Assembly: GCF_025252405.1 (NCBI RefSeq)
Contig: NZ_CP104307.1
Location: 124,001-188,000 of the forward strand
DNA from: Flavobacterium sp. TR2
Lineage (GTDB): Bacteria; Bacteroidota; Bacteroidia; Flavobacteriales; Flavobacteriaceae
Length of the DNA stretch: 64,000 nucleotides
Direction: 5' to 3'
A program made the translations under genes and the position numbers. The notes below the pieces were generated by a model that was given only the letters and a program-made list of their open reading frames with translations, was not told where the DNA came from and did no database searches. Positions 44,229 through 54,124 of this stretch are shown here, piece by piece (within the stretch, counting starts at the first letter, position 1; every line of letters starts with the position of its first letter).

Positions 44229-44327
44229 ATGTAACTTATTTTCGGTTTACAAAAATACGCTTAAAAATTTACGCTGCTCTAACCTAAATTTAAAATCCAA
44301 AAAAGACGTTAAAGTCTCATTTCTCTA

Positions 44328-44357
44328 TTGGATTTTATGATATAAAAAATACTTTTG
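44328..44357 (+). promoter_or_regulatory. Consensus promoter of the 44399 operon
   Basis: TTG (44328-44330), 19-bp spacer and TACTTTTG (44350-44357), a perfect Bacteroidota match. The start codon follows 41 bp later. Confidence 0.85.
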
Positions 44358-44398
44358 CTAGAACCTCCAAAAAGATTAAAAACAGAAAGGAAAACTGC

Positions 44399-44962
44399 AT
44401 GGATAATGAAAAATTTATTTTCTGCCTAGAAGGCGTTCGAGATATAGACGATCATACCCAAACCAATGTGGTAAAGTGTCTGGAAGAATTGGCTATTGAC
44501 CAAGGCATTTCGAGCATTCATAAAACGTGCGACACCATCGAGGGTTTAGAAGAAAGCTTGAATATCTTGCTGTATGAAGATCATAATTTCAAGGATTATG
44601 AAATTATTTATCTGGCCATGCCCGGTCAGGAAAACAACATCTGCCTCCACGATTATTATTACAGCATTGAAGAAATTGCCGAATTGTTTGAAGGGAAAAT
44701 GAAAGGTAAAATCATTCATTTTGCCAATCTTAAAGTTTTAGACTTAAACGAAGAAGAAGCGCAATACTTTTTGGATATAACTGGCGCAAGAGCTATTTCT
44801 GGTTATGGTTCTACCTACAATAAAATTGCCAGCTGCAGCACTATTGACAAAGCTTTTTTTAGTCTGTATCAGGAAAACGACAATTTGATTGAAGTGGTAG
44901 AAGATCTTTATGCCAAACATTACAATTTGTGCAAACTGCTTGACTTTAGATTATATTATTAA
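44399..44962 (+). CDS. DUF6642-like protein, possibly caspase/CHAT-like fold
   Basis: 187 residues, soluble, no signal. MDNEKFIFCLEGVRDIDDHT at the start, an EIIYLAMPGQENNICLHDYY centre and ALISGYG-type end (ITGARAISGYGSTYNKIASC) are the visible blocks. I recall the family name DUF6642 for proteins of this type, with moderate certainty. The strand order and the ISGYG-like ending resemble caspase-like/CHAT folds but I see no certain His/Cys dyad. It is followed by an AraC gene 2 bp later, so they are one operon, and is preceded by a perfect consensus promoter. Function unknown. Confidence 0.6.
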   Translation: MDNEKFIFCLEGVRDIDDHTQTNVVKCLEELAIDQGISSIHKTCDTIEGLEESLNILLYEDHNFKDYEIIYLAMPGQENNICLHDYYYSIEEIAELFEGKMKGKIIHFANLKVLDLNEEEAQYFLDITGARAISGYGSTYNKIASCSTIDKAFFSLYQENDNLIEVVEDLYAKHYNLCKLLDFRLYY

Positions 44963-44964
44963 AA

Positions 44965-45885
44965 ATGAGAAAGAAGCAGGCAGAGAAAATAAAAACTTAT
45001 GGACCGAAAGGATTTCGAGAGAAATTTTTAGGAGAAGACAATCCTATTCATTTGCTTTTCAAATCAAATTCGGATCATTTTTTCTGTCTTGAAATTGAAG
45101 AGATGATGCAGATGCAGCATCCTGTTCCGCCTTCTAAACATTCTTGCCATACTTTAATTTTTATTTCTTCTGGTCAGCACGTGATGAAATTAGGCTATCA
45201 GGAATTTATCACAACCGATAACGAAATGATTATGGTTCCGGCTGGTCAGATTTTTTCGCTTGATAATGTCAATAATATCCATAAAGGATACATCTGCCAA
45301 TTTCATCCCGACATTTTAATTAGAAAATACGGCAGCCGTGAATTACTGAATGATTTCGATTTTTTGAAAATTTCTGGAAACCCAAAAATCAAAGTGGCTC
45401 CCGAGGATGTTGCCCCAATTGCAAATATCTTAGAACGATTGAAAAAGGAATATTCTGAAACTACAATTGCAGATTTGAATATTGTGCAATCGTATCTGAT
45501 TACGCTATTTTATGAAATGAATAAAAATGCTGTTAAAACGGTTAAAAACATTTCTGCCGCAGAAGCCATTACAGCAAAATTCAAAGAGCTCATTCATGAT
45601 CATATCAAAACCCAGCATCAGGTAAATTATTATTCTTCTTTATTAAATATCACTCCAAACCATCTGAATAAATGCGTTAAGGCCATAACAGGAAAATCAG
45701 CTGTAAAATGGATTGACGAAAACATATTGCTGGAGGCTAAATATCTGCTCTTTCAAACCACGCTTTCTGTCGGTGAAATCGCAGCGCAAGTAGGCTTTGA
45801 AGATCAATCTTACTTTAGCCGTTTCTTTAAAAAAACAGAAGGAATTTCGCCTGTCCAATACCGAAAAATGATTGATAAATCCTAA
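44965..45885 (+). CDS. AraC family transcriptional regulator
   Basis: 306 residues. An N-terminal sensor (about 30-150; CHTLIFISSGQHVMKLGYQE, then MIMVPAGQIFSLDNVNNIHK) is cupin-like. The C-terminal AraC domain has VNYYSSLLNITPNHLNKCVK and SVGEIAAQVGFEDQSYFSRF then FKKTEGISPVQYRKM. It is 2 bp after the DUF6642-like gene. The pair is likely to function together. The signal is unknown. Confidence 0.9.
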   Translation: MRKKQAEKIKTYGPKGFREKFLGEDNPIHLLFKSNSDHFFCLEIEEMMQMQHPVPPSKHSCHTLIFISSGQHVMKLGYQEFITTDNEMIMVPAGQIFSLDNVNNIHKGYICQFHPDILIRKYGSRELLNDFDFLKISGNPKIKVAPEDVAPIANILERLKKEYSETTIADLNIVQSYLITLFYEMNKNAVKTVKNISAAEAITAKFKELIHDHIKTQHQVNYYSSLLNITPNHLNKCVKAITGKSAVKWIDENILLEAKYLLFQTTLSVGEIAAQVGFEDQSYFSRFFKKTEGISPVQYRKMIDKS

Positions 45886-45946
45886 TTATTGATTAGAGAG
45901 TCCTAACAAATATGCAGACGTTTTTCAGAAATTTGCTTCCTCAAAA

Positions 45947-46156
45947 ATGCAAATTATGATTTATGTTTTTAAAACTTCCGTTGATAGCCAAGCCAAATTC
46001 GAATCGGCTTCTGTTCTCCTAAACGAATTACTGCCCGATTCTTTGTGGAATTTTGACCTCGAAGATTGCGACAACATTCTGCGAGTTGACAGTGAATTGA
46101 ATGCTGCGGCTTTACTTCAAAACAATCCTGTTTTTGATTGCATCGAATTAGAATAG
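45947..46156 (+). CDS. Small ferredoxin-fold-like protein (paralog of 33519)
   Basis: 69 residues; the ATG at 45956 would give 66 residues. The pattern VFKTSVDSQAKFESASVLLN then SLWNFDLEDCDNILRVDSE and FDCIELE aligns with the small protein at 33519, sharing KT-x-V, NFD, NIL and F-x-C. It lacks a metal-binding CxxC. It lies 61 bp after AraC and 25 bp before the pentapeptide gene. Function unknown. Confidence 0.6.
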   Translation: MQIMIYVFKTSVDSQAKFESASVLLNELLPDSLWNFDLEDCDNILRVDSELNAAALLQNNPVFDCIELE

Positions 46157-46181
46157 AATCTTACACGCCTTCAAATTTTAT

Positions 46182-46754
46182 ATGGAATCCAAATTATACC
46201 AAAACCAAACTTTTGAATCGATCGATTATTCGGAGCAAAGTTTAGCCAATACCGAATTTGCAAACTGCGAATTCATTAACTGCAATTTTTCTAAAAGTGA
46301 TTTGAGCCATATTGATTTTATGGATTCTACTTTTAAAAACTGCAATCTTTCATTGGCCGTTTTAAGAAACACTGGATTGAAAAACATCAGATTCATTGGC
46401 TGCAAATTAATGGGATTGGATTTTAGTGCCTGCAATAGCTTTTTATTTGCCATGAACTTTGAAGACTGCATTCTGGACTATTCAACATTTATTTATAAAA
46501 AGCTAAAGAAAACTAATTTTACAGATTGTTCTTTAAAGGAAGCTGATTTCTCCAATACCGATTTATCGCTGGCAATTTTTAAAAACTGCGATCTTTCTGG
46601 TGCCACTTTCGTGGAAAGCATTTTAGAAAAAACCGATTTTAGAACTTCTAGAAACTATGCATTTGATCCGTCAGAAAATAGAATTAAAGGGACTAAAGTT
46701 TCGCAAGCAGCACTTGCAGGTCTATTAGGGAAATTTGATTTATTGATCGAGTGA
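46182..46754 (+). CDS. Pentapeptide repeat protein
   Basis: 190 residues of A(D/N)LXX-type repeats throughout (NTEFANCEFINCNFSKSDLS, then FKNCNLSLAVL, TNFTDCSLKEADFSNTDLSL). The repeat builds a right-handed square beta-helix. Many such proteins mimic DNA, some protecting gyrase from quinolones (Qnr, MfpA). The C-terminal ENRIKGTKVSQAALAGLLGK looks like the capping helix of this class, but quinolone protection is only a possibility. It ends 67 bp before a terminator. Confidence 0.85.
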   Translation: MESKLYQNQTFESIDYSEQSLANTEFANCEFINCNFSKSDLSHIDFMDSTFKNCNLSLAVLRNTGLKNIRFIGCKLMGLDFSACNSFLFAMNFEDCILDYSTFIYKKLKKTNFTDCSLKEADFSNTDLSLAIFKNCDLSGATFVESILEKTDFRTSRNYAFDPSENRIKGTKVSQAALAGLLGKFDLLIE

Positions 46755-46821
46755 TTGCTTAAATTTTAGTTCCAGTCTCGTTTTCAAATACCCCCCATGA
46801 CTAAAAACTAAGGCTGAAAAT

Positions 46822-46860
46822 AAAAAGCGGGATTGCAATCTAAACTGCATCCCGCTTTTT
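46822..46860. terminator. Bidirectional terminator between pentapeptide and Sus-type operon
   Basis: AAAAAGCGGGAT pairs with ATCCCGCTTTTT around a loop that also has TGCA complementarity. It ends the two convergent units. Confidence 0.9.
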
Positions 46861-46881
46861 CTATTTAATCAACCACGATTT

Positions 46882-48453
46882 TTATTTTATCCAACGAGGG
46901 TCTCCTACTTTTCTATCAATTAATGTTTGGTTTTTAATTGTAAAATCGCCTGTCGCCGCACTTGTAAATTGAGGATCTAATATAGTTGCAGAAGCATCTG
47001 GTCTATTATTACTTCCTGTAACCTGCAAATTAGGCGAATTAAAATTATTATTGTTTGAAAACCCTGGAGCAGCAGTTGCCGCATTGTTCGTATAAGAAGC
47101 TGATCCAACCACAAGTAATGTATTACGTACTATTGAGGCATTTGAAACAAAACGCACATACAAAATTCTGCTTGCTGCTGGCAATGTAGGCGCATAGATT
47201 GTACATCCATCAATTAAGACATTGCTTGTTAAACCTGTTCCTGTTAAACCTGTTGCTGCGTCCAAACGTATGAAATCACGAGATGAACAAGTATCAAATG
47301 TGCTTTTTGTTAAAGAAACACTTCCAACATAAGCAGTTCTAAAGTCGATGAAATCAGCACCAGAAGCAGTATTTACATTTTTAATAATACTATTATCAAC
47401 AGAGAACGATTTCAATTTCGCCAATGCATTTCCATACATTAATTGAGATGGGAAATCATGAACATAACAACCGCTAATTAAAACATCTCCTAAATTTGTT
47501 GCTGCTGGAGAACTAATTGCAATCGCGCCACCAGTTGTTCCTGCTCCGCTTAAATCAATATCAATTAAAGAGAAATTCACTATTTCTGCTGAATTTGCAG
47601 AATTATTAGCCAAAGTAAAATTAACTTTTAGTTTTGGCTTGTTTTCTGGTCTTAAACCTCTTAGCGTTATTGTTTTATTTATCGCTATTGTACCTGTTTG
47701 AGCTGTGTAATCACCTGGCATGAAAACTAAAACAGATCCAGAAGGCGCATCAGTAATTTTCTGAATGAAGTTATCTCCTTCTTTTACTAATATTCCAGTT
47801 CCAATGTCAATTCCGGTAGTAAAAGTTGCATTCCCCCTTTTCTTTGTTCCATTTAATAAAATTGCAGTATAAGCAGTTTCTGGTGTTAAACCTGTAAGTG
47901 TAGCTACTCCCGCAGTTTTTTCAGCTGCTGTAATGGTGTGGACAATATTTCCAGGCATGGCCGTAATTTGTGTTACAGTACTATTAGGAATCCATCTCAA
48001 TGTAACCTGAGTTGCTTGAATATCTGCATCTTGAACTGGAAACATGATCTGTTCTGATAATGTTGTAGCTGTTATTACTGACCATTTAGAATCTTCTAAG
48101 CCATTAGTTACTGCTTTTACTCTAATAGAATAAACTGTTTCTCCTTCTAATGCTACTTTTACAGGAAGTTCTGAAGGGGCAACATTTACCGTTTTATAAA
48201 TTGTTGTAAAACTAGGATCATCAGCACTAAATTCAACTACATAGTGATCTGCATTTTCACCTGATTTAACCGTCCAATTTAACTCAACTGTGGTTGAGTT
48301 TCTGATAGTGGCTTTAAGTCCAATGGGAGAAAATTCTCTTGTATTTCCTATATCGTCTAATAACGCTTCATTATAACTTTCACAGCTAGAAACTGCCACT
48401 GAAAGAAGTAATACGGTTATTAATCCTTTAAATATTTTTATTGTTTTCATCAT
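46882..48453 (-). CDS. Surface lipoprotein with fibronectin-type and beta-helix domains (DUF4957/DUF5123-like)
   Basis: 523 residues. Lipobox near VAVSSC (Cys about 24) after MMKTIKIFKGLITVLLLSVA. Two Ig/FN3-like domains (about 46-132, IGLKATIRNSTTVELNWTVK, and about 138-215) precede a parallel beta-helix region (about 225-520) with TAQTGTIAINKTITLRGLRP and VLISGCYVHDFPSQLMYGNA. I recall DUF4957/DUF5123 proteins of this type as common in polysaccharide-utilisation loci, often near pectin-degrading enzymes. The third gene of the SusC/SusD operon, in the SusE/F position. Predicted surface glycan binder; no catalytic site identified. Confidence 0.75.
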   Translation of the reverse strand: MMKTIKIFKGLITVLLLSVAVSSCESYNEALLDDIGNTREFSPIGLKATIRNSTTVELNWTVKSGENADHYVVEFSADDPSFTTIYKTVNVAPSELPVKVALEGETVYSIRVKAVTNGLEDSKWSVITATTLSEQIMFPVQDADIQATQVTLRWIPNSTVTQITAMPGNIVHTITAAEKTAGVATLTGLTPETAYTAILLNGTKKRGNATFTTGIDIGTGILVKEGDNFIQKITDAPSGSVLVFMPGDYTAQTGTIAINKTITLRGLRPENKPKLKVNFTLANNSANSAEIVNFSLIDIDLSGAGTTGGAIAISSPAATNLGDVLISGCYVHDFPSQLMYGNALAKLKSFSVDNSIIKNVNTASGADFIDFRTAYVGSVSLTKSTFDTCSSRDFIRLDAATGLTGTGLTSNVLIDGCTIYAPTLPAASRILYVRFVSNASIVRNTLLVVGSASYTNNAATAAPGFSNNNNFNSPNLQVTGSNNRPDASATILDPQFTSAATGDFTIKNQTLIDRKVGDPRWIK

Positions 48454-48490
48454 AATAACTTATAATTTATTATTAGTTTTTTGAAAGATT

Positions 48491-50293
48491 TTAATAACCG
48501 TAATCATTTTTTAACTGACCATTGCTTGCATCAAGAAACACTTGCCATATTGGCCAGAATTGTCTGTTATCAGGGTTCACTCCTGCTTTATACAATGAAG
48601 CTATCTTAGCATCTGCAGCAGTTCCTGTCCATGTCCATGGAGTAGAAGAATACAATACTCCTGGATTTGTAGTTTCTCCACGATTAAGTCCGTAGATATC
48701 TAAACTTACATTATCTGCTTGATATTTATAATACAGAGTTGCCGGCACATCTGCGTATTGTCCAGTACGAGTAGACAATTCTGCCATTTTTTGCTTCGCT
48801 TTATCTAGGTTTGCTTTAAGCAAGTTCCAACGGATAAGTGCTTGTTTGCGCTCCATTTCTCCAGTAAACTCGTATTTATTTTCTTCAACTAAAGCATTAA
48901 ACATTGCGTCTTTACTAGTTAAAGCATTTACATAGTTTTCAACCTTTACAGCTTGATCTGCCGACGAAAATGATCTTCTGCGAATTTCTTTCAAATAAGG
49001 CATCGCTGCACTTGGACCTTCTAATTCGTTTGCAGTTTCTGCTGCAATAAGAAGCACTTCTGCATAACGCATATACATTTTATTAACCCCGTCATCGTTG
49101 GTTGAAGTCACATAACGTTTCATCCATTCGTAACGATATTTACCAAAGTACCATGTATCTAGAGTACCCAATTCTTGTTTTGCAATACCATTTACTGCAT
49201 TACCATATTTGTAAGGTACGCACGTAACATTTCTGCGTGTATCGGCTTGATCATAGTCATAGAAAACAAATGGCAACGGACCTGCTACACCTCCACGGTT
49301 AGCTCCATTCGCTTGAAATTGATCTGCAGCAGCCGTGTGTTTTACAGCAAAAGTGAACAACATTCTACCACGTCCATCAGAAAAAGGCAGTTCCCAAAGC
49401 GATTCTCCTCCAGCAGTAGTAACTTCTTGATTGTATTTTCTCCATAATCCTTCAAAAGTAGATTCTAAATGAGCAGAACCACTTTGAATCACTTCACGAG
49501 ATTCTTTTAGTGCCAATGCATACATATTCGCAACTGAAAGCTCTGGATCGCTGCTTCTTCTTACTCCATCAGGATATTGCTGATAACCACTTGCAGCCAA
49601 AGCCAAACGTGCTCTGAATGCTTTTACGAAAGCCTTATTTACGTGTTCTACCGTATTTGTATAAGCCGTTTCATTTGGCCATGCCACCAATGTCGATGCC
49701 TCACCTAAATCTGCAATTAATTGTTTATAAATAACATCTCTACTAGATTTAGGCAAATATAACGTAGCAGTAGTGATAGGTTCAAAACGAGCAGGAACAT
49801 CGCCAAACGATTTAAGCAAATCAGCATAATAGATCGCTCTTAATGTTAAAGCTTCTCCTAATAGCTGTCCCATTTCTGTTCCTGGTTCAGGATTCCCATA
49901 CTGACGAAGACCTTTAATACAAATATTAGCACGCTCAATACCAGAGTACATCATTGAAAAAGCATTATTAGTTGTATTCATTTCTGTATTGGTTGGCTTC
50001 GCATCATACACACACAAATCTGCTTTATCTCCCGCTGTTTGTGAGGTATTGTACCATTCTGTATCTGTATTTAATCCATAATATGGTAAAAATCTTCCTC
50101 TATAAGAATTAGTCTCTGCAAATGGCACTTTTATTCCATCAATAGCTCCTTTTGCAAGTGCAACTTCAGAAAATATCAAAGATGGTTCTAATGTTGATTT
50201 TGCATCTGTTTCTAAATAGTCATCTTCAAATTGCTGGCAAGAACTAAATAAAGCCGCAATAATCAATCCCGCTATTATTATTTTATTTTTCAT
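48491..50293 (-). CDS. SusD/RagB-family starch-utilisation-type surface lipoprotein
   Basis: 600 residues. Lipoprotein signal MKNKIIIAGLIIAALFSSC, then the SusD family pattern: YSGIERANICIKGLRQYGNP, LTLRAIYYADLLKSFGDVPA (the RWAY-type helix), SSRDVIYKQLIADLGEASTL and MRYAEVLLIAAETANELEGP. SusD binds oligosaccharide over the SusC channel. It begins 17 bp after SusC, in one operon. Confidence 0.95.
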   Translation of the reverse strand: MKNKIIIAGLIIAALFSSCQQFEDDYLETDAKSTLEPSLIFSEVALAKGAIDGIKVPFAETNSYRGRFLPYYGLNTDTEWYNTSQTAGDKADLCVYDAKPTNTEMNTTNNAFSMMYSGIERANICIKGLRQYGNPEPGTEMGQLLGEALTLRAIYYADLLKSFGDVPARFEPITTATLYLPKSSRDVIYKQLIADLGEASTLVAWPNETAYTNTVEHVNKAFVKAFRARLALAASGYQQYPDGVRRSSDPELSVANMYALALKESREVIQSGSAHLESTFEGLWRKYNQEVTTAGGESLWELPFSDGRGRMLFTFAVKHTAAADQFQANGANRGGVAGPLPFVFYDYDQADTRRNVTCVPYKYGNAVNGIAKQELGTLDTWYFGKYRYEWMKRYVTSTNDDGVNKMYMRYAEVLLIAAETANELEGPSAAMPYLKEIRRRSFSSADQAVKVENYVNALTSKDAMFNALVEENKYEFTGEMERKQALIRWNLLKANLDKAKQKMAELSTRTGQYADVPATLYYKYQADNVSLDIYGLNRGETTNPGVLYSSTPWTWTGTAADAKIASLYKAGVNPDNRQFWPIWQVFLDASNGQLKNDYGY

Positions 50294-50310
50294 TTTGTGA
50301 TTGTTTAAAA

Positions 50311-53300
50311 TTAGAAATTAAGATTCATTCCAAAGATCATCTGTCTGCTTCTTGGATAAGGACTTGAATCAACCCCCGGAGTAAGTGGAGTTTTTCTTTT
50401 TGTTGAAACTTCTGGGTCTGATCCCGAATAATTCGTCCAAACAAAAATATTGCTTCCTGTCAAGTAAAATCTCAATTTAGAAACTCCAAGTTTCGATGTA
50501 AACATCTCTGGCATTGAATATCCTAATGTTAAAGTATTTAATCTTAAAAACGATGCGTCTTCAACTGCCCAATCAGTAAATATAGCTTGTCTCATGTACG
50601 GAGACCACATAGTTGTATTTGCATTTAAATTTGCCAATGCTGTTGGATCAGTTACCAATTGACCCGTAGCAGGATCTAAGTTTGTCCATCTTTTTCCATC
50701 TGCCATCGTAGAATTTAAGTTCTTATATTCTCCCGAAGCAGTAGCTGTCGAAAATTCAATTTTATCAGCATTGTATACGTCATTACCAATACTCCAGTTA
50801 AAAGCGGCCATTAAATCAAAGCCATAAGCATTACCGTTAATAACAAAACCTCCTGAACTTTTAGGGTTATAATGACCAATAACTGTTTTATCGCTAATGT
50901 CTACTTTACCATCTCCATTAATATCTTTTAATTTCATATCTCCAGGCTTAAGACTACTTCCATCACCAACTAAAGAAGTAGAAGTATTAACTACCCCGCT
51001 TTTTAAAACATATTTTCCTCCAACATAATCAAAATCTGCAACTTCATATCTTCCATCATTTTTGTAGCCGTACATACTTCCTAACGAAGAACCAACTGCG
51101 ATAAGATAATCGTCTCCAATTTGTGAAGAAGCCCATCCTGTAGCTTGCCCAAAGTCACTCATAATACCCAATGAGTTAACACGATTTTTGTTTACTGCCA
51201 TATTTAATGAAAAATTCAATCCATAATTAGCTTTTTCAATTGCAACAACATTTATAGTAGCCTCGAAACCTTTATTTTGGTTTTGTCCCATGTTACGGTA
51301 TTGAAAATCATATCCAACTCCTGAAACTGGGAAATTAAGCAATAAGTCGTTCGTTAGATTTTTGTAGATATCAAAATTACCACTTAAGCGATTTTTGAAA
51401 AATGCAAAATCTAAACCAATATTCTGAGTAACTGTCGTTTCCCATTTCAAGTCAGGATTAGGCATTGTTTTAGAAGGTGCCCAAACACTGGTAACTCCAT
51501 TAATCCATGTTGTTGGTGTTGACTGAAAAATTTGAATTTGCTGTCCAACAGGGATATTGTTATTACCTGCTTCACCATAACTTGCTCTTAATTTTAAAAG
51601 GCTTAACCAACTTTTATTTTTTAGCCAATTTTCTTCTGACATTTTCCATGCGCCTGCAAAAGCCGGGAAATATCCCCAACGATTCGCCCCTAAAAATTTA
51701 CTAGATCCATCTGCACGAAATGTAGCCGAAAGGATATAACGGTTTTTGTAGTCATAATTTGCACGTCCGAAGAAAGATAATAATCTGTCATCAGGGCTAT
51801 AATAATTATCTACTGCTTGAGGAGTACCCTGCGTAGTAAGTGTTTTTGCTTTTTCAAAATCAAAAAAACTAGGATATCCATGTATTGTACTTGTTACAGT
51901 ATTTGTACTATATGTAATACTTTCCTCCCCAATAAGAGCAGTCAAATGATGATCTTCTCCCATTATTTTTTTGAAGTCATAATTTAGCGTATTAGCATTT
52001 CTAAAGCGTTCCTGTTTACCATCTGACATAATCATTGCAGGCAAACCTTGCAATACAGCTGTTGGCGCATTATTTACGTAATAAGTTGATTGTCCATAAA
52101 AACGATAATCTGTGATATTAGAATTATCTAGACCTAAATCTACTTTTAGTTTTAAATTGTCTACAATCTCCCATCCAAAACTTCCTAACATATTAAAGTT
52201 TTTACGAAACTGTTGAGCATTATTATCTGATATTGCTGTAAAAGGATTTATCAGCACATCTGTTCCGTCTCCAGTAGTATCACCCGATGTTAGGCCTGGT
52301 ACCGGAAGTGGCGCATATCCCACAACAGTACGCATACGAGAATCTGAAGAAGATTTCTCATTTTGCTCATTTACCCCGCCGCCATCAATCTCTGTATCTG
52401 AATAACGCATTGTAAAAGCAACATCAATCTTATCATTTAGTTTACTTTTTAAGGCTAATGCTAAGTTATTTCTTTTGTAGTCTGAACCTACCATGATCGC
52501 TTTTTCATCATAGTGAGCATAATTAAAGTTATAATTAAGCTTTTCTGTTCCTCCTCTAATTCCTAAATCACGGCTCTGTACCTCACCTGTGCGTCCAAAG
52601 ATTTGTTTTTGCCAATCATCACCTTTTAAACCATTGTACATATCATGATCTTCCCAATTTCCAAAATACTTAGTGTATGAATCTGGATTAGTAGGCACTT
52701 TTGTTCCGCTTTGAGAAAGCAAAGCATATTCGTATTGCCATTTTGTATAATCCTCAGGCGACAAAACATCAATATCTTTAGCTATCTTTTTCATACCATA
52801 GAACATATTAAAGCTCACCGACATTTTTCCATCTTTTCCACTTTTTGTAGTAATAAGAATTACTCCATTTGCACCACGTGATCCGTAGATTGCAGTTGAA
52901 GCGGCATCTTTTAAAACAGTCATTGTTTCGATATCAGATGAAGAAATATCATTCATATTGTTGATAGGAAAACCATCCACAATAATCAATGGCGAAGAAT
53001 CTTGAGTAAGAGAACCACCTCCACGAACTCTAATTCTAATATCTGCGTCTGGAGAACCTTCGGCTGCAGTTACCTGTACACCTGCTATACGGCCTGTTAA
53101 AGCTTCGGCAACATTTGCTACCGGCACTTTTTTCAGATCGCTACCCGAAATAGTAGAAACGGCTCCAGTCAAATCAGATTTCTTAGCCGTACCATATCCA
53201 ATTACAACAACTTCATTCAAGTTATTAGCATCTTCAATCATTGTTGCATTTACTTTAGTCTTTCCTTCTGTTGGAACATTAATGCTCTGAAAACCTATAA

Positions 53301-53553
53301 ATGAAAAACTCAATACAGCTTTCGGATTGGTCAGTTTTAATTTATAATGCCCGTCAAAATCGGTAGAAGTTCCGTTCTTAGTTCCTTTTTCTAAGACGTT
53401 TACCCCAGGAAGAGAAAGTCCCGCGGCATCCTTCACGGTTCCCTCTATCGTTGTGCCCTGTGCATATACTTGACTGCCGATCAATAAGCACAGTAAGAAA
53501 ACAAGATTAAAGCAAAAATTTGCTCCTTTGTTTAATAGTTCTTTAAAGTTCAT
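50311..53553 (-). CDS. SusC/RagA-family TonB-linked outer membrane protein
   Basis: 1080 residues from the ATG at 53553 (MNFKELLNKGANFCFNLVFL); the longer frame from 53619 puts 22 residues before a signal peptide and is less likely. After the signal, a carboxypeptidase-regulatory domain (TIEGTVKDAAGLSLPGVNVL), then the SusC plug with VVVIGYGTAKKSDLTGAVST, and a barrel. The C-terminal barrel ends with IFGMNLNF. SusC imports polysaccharide pieces through the outer membrane by TonB. It heads the SusC-SusD-beta-helix operon, under an operator-bearing promoter. Confidence 0.96.
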   Translation of the reverse strand: MNFKELLNKGANFCFNLVFLLCLLIGSQVYAQGTTIEGTVKDAAGLSLPGVNVLEKGTKNGTSTDFDGHYKLKLTNPKAVLSFSFIGFQSINVPTEGKTKVNATMIEDANNLNEVVVIGYGTAKKSDLTGAVSTISGSDLKKVPVANVAEALTGRIAGVQVTAAEGSPDADIRIRVRGGGSLTQDSSPLIIVDGFPINNMNDISSSDIETMTVLKDAASTAIYGSRGANGVILITTKSGKDGKMSVSFNMFYGMKKIAKDIDVLSPEDYTKWQYEYALLSQSGTKVPTNPDSYTKYFGNWEDHDMYNGLKGDDWQKQIFGRTGEVQSRDLGIRGGTEKLNYNFNYAHYDEKAIMVGSDYKRNNLALALKSKLNDKIDVAFTMRYSDTEIDGGGVNEQNEKSSSDSRMRTVVGYAPLPVPGLTSGDTTGDGTDVLINPFTAISDNNAQQFRKNFNMLGSFGWEIVDNLKLKVDLGLDNSNITDYRFYGQSTYYVNNAPTAVLQGLPAMIMSDGKQERFRNANTLNYDFKKIMGEDHHLTALIGEESITYSTNTVTSTIHGYPSFFDFEKAKTLTTQGTPQAVDNYYSPDDRLLSFFGRANYDYKNRYILSATFRADGSSKFLGANRWGYFPAFAGAWKMSEENWLKNKSWLSLLKLRASYGEAGNNNIPVGQQIQIFQSTPTTWINGVTSVWAPSKTMPNPDLKWETTVTQNIGLDFAFFKNRLSGNFDIYKNLTNDLLLNFPVSGVGYDFQYRNMGQNQNKGFEATINVVAIEKANYGLNFSLNMAVNKNRVNSLGIMSDFGQATGWASSQIGDDYLIAVGSSLGSMYGYKNDGRYEVADFDYVGGKYVLKSGVVNTSTSLVGDGSSLKPGDMKLKDINGDGKVDISDKTVIGHYNPKSSGGFVINGNAYGFDLMAAFNWSIGNDVYNADKIEFSTATASGEYKNLNSTMADGKRWTNLDPATGQLVTDPTALANLNANTTMWSPYMRQAIFTDWAVEDASFLRLNTLTLGYSMPEMFTSKLGVSKLRFYLTGSNIFVWTNYSGSDPEVSTKRKTPLTPGVDSSPYPRSRQMIFGMNLNF

Positions 53554-53716
53554 GGTTGATTGTTTAAGTTGATAAAAGTTTTCTTTTGGGTTTAAGTGGT
53601 TTTTTGTGGTTACTTTCAATTCATTATATAGTTAATATTTGTGGTTTTATTTTAACAGTAATTGGTTTACCTCTTCATTAAAGCTTTATTTCTGCTCTAT
53701 TTTTTCTTCAATACTT

Positions 53717-53941
53717 AATCGATTTCGAACAATCAAAAAAAAGTTGTAATCGATTACACAAACATAGATATTTTTTTTAAACGAAAAATAAAATTTCCCA
53801 AAAATTTCATAAATAAAATTACATATCAGAAATTTTAGTGCTTTTTAATGTGACATATACAATTTATTCCACTTTAAAATATTAAAAATATTATTATTAA
53901 TCGTTCATTTGATTCGATTATTACAAAAAAAACAATCGATT
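53717..53941. promoter_or_regulatory. Three AATCGATT palindromes upstream of susC
   Basis: AATCGATT occurs at 53717-53724, 53748-53755 (in the centre of the operator above) and 53934-53941 (in ACAATCGATTACAT). The first two are 31 bp apart. The whole gap 53554-54124 has no gene; apart from these sites it is AT-rich. Repeated operators are common for repressor looping. Confidence 0.6.
53745..53766 (-). promoter_or_regulatory. SusC promoter -7 box and palindromic operator
   Basis: Minus-strand TATGTTTG (53766-53759) fits the TAnnTTTG -7 box. The adjoining 53745-53758 is the perfect 14-bp palindrome TGTAATCGATTACA, so the operator would cover the predicted transcript start. The -33 TTG is not clear. 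LacI-type regulators bind palindromes of this AATCGATT class in other Bacteria; the regulator itself is not in the window. The leader to the SusC ATG is about 200 bp. Confidence 0.65.
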
Positions 53942-54124
53942 ACATGAATATTAATTACGAAATTATCAGGTGTTATTTTTACACTTAAAAAGTTAAAGCT
54001 ATCCTAAAAAAAATCGGGCGATTTCGTTTATATTTTAAAATTTACAATGATTTTACCTATAAATAAAATTTACAAAGCAACCGAAAAAGTAATTTTGACT
54101 ATAAGTTTGCATCTGTACAAGCAC

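Noticed and set aside
46182..46754. Quinolone-resistance (Qnr) gene
   Set aside because: Pentapeptide repeats alone do not prove gyrase protection; the special loops of Qnr proteins were not identified.
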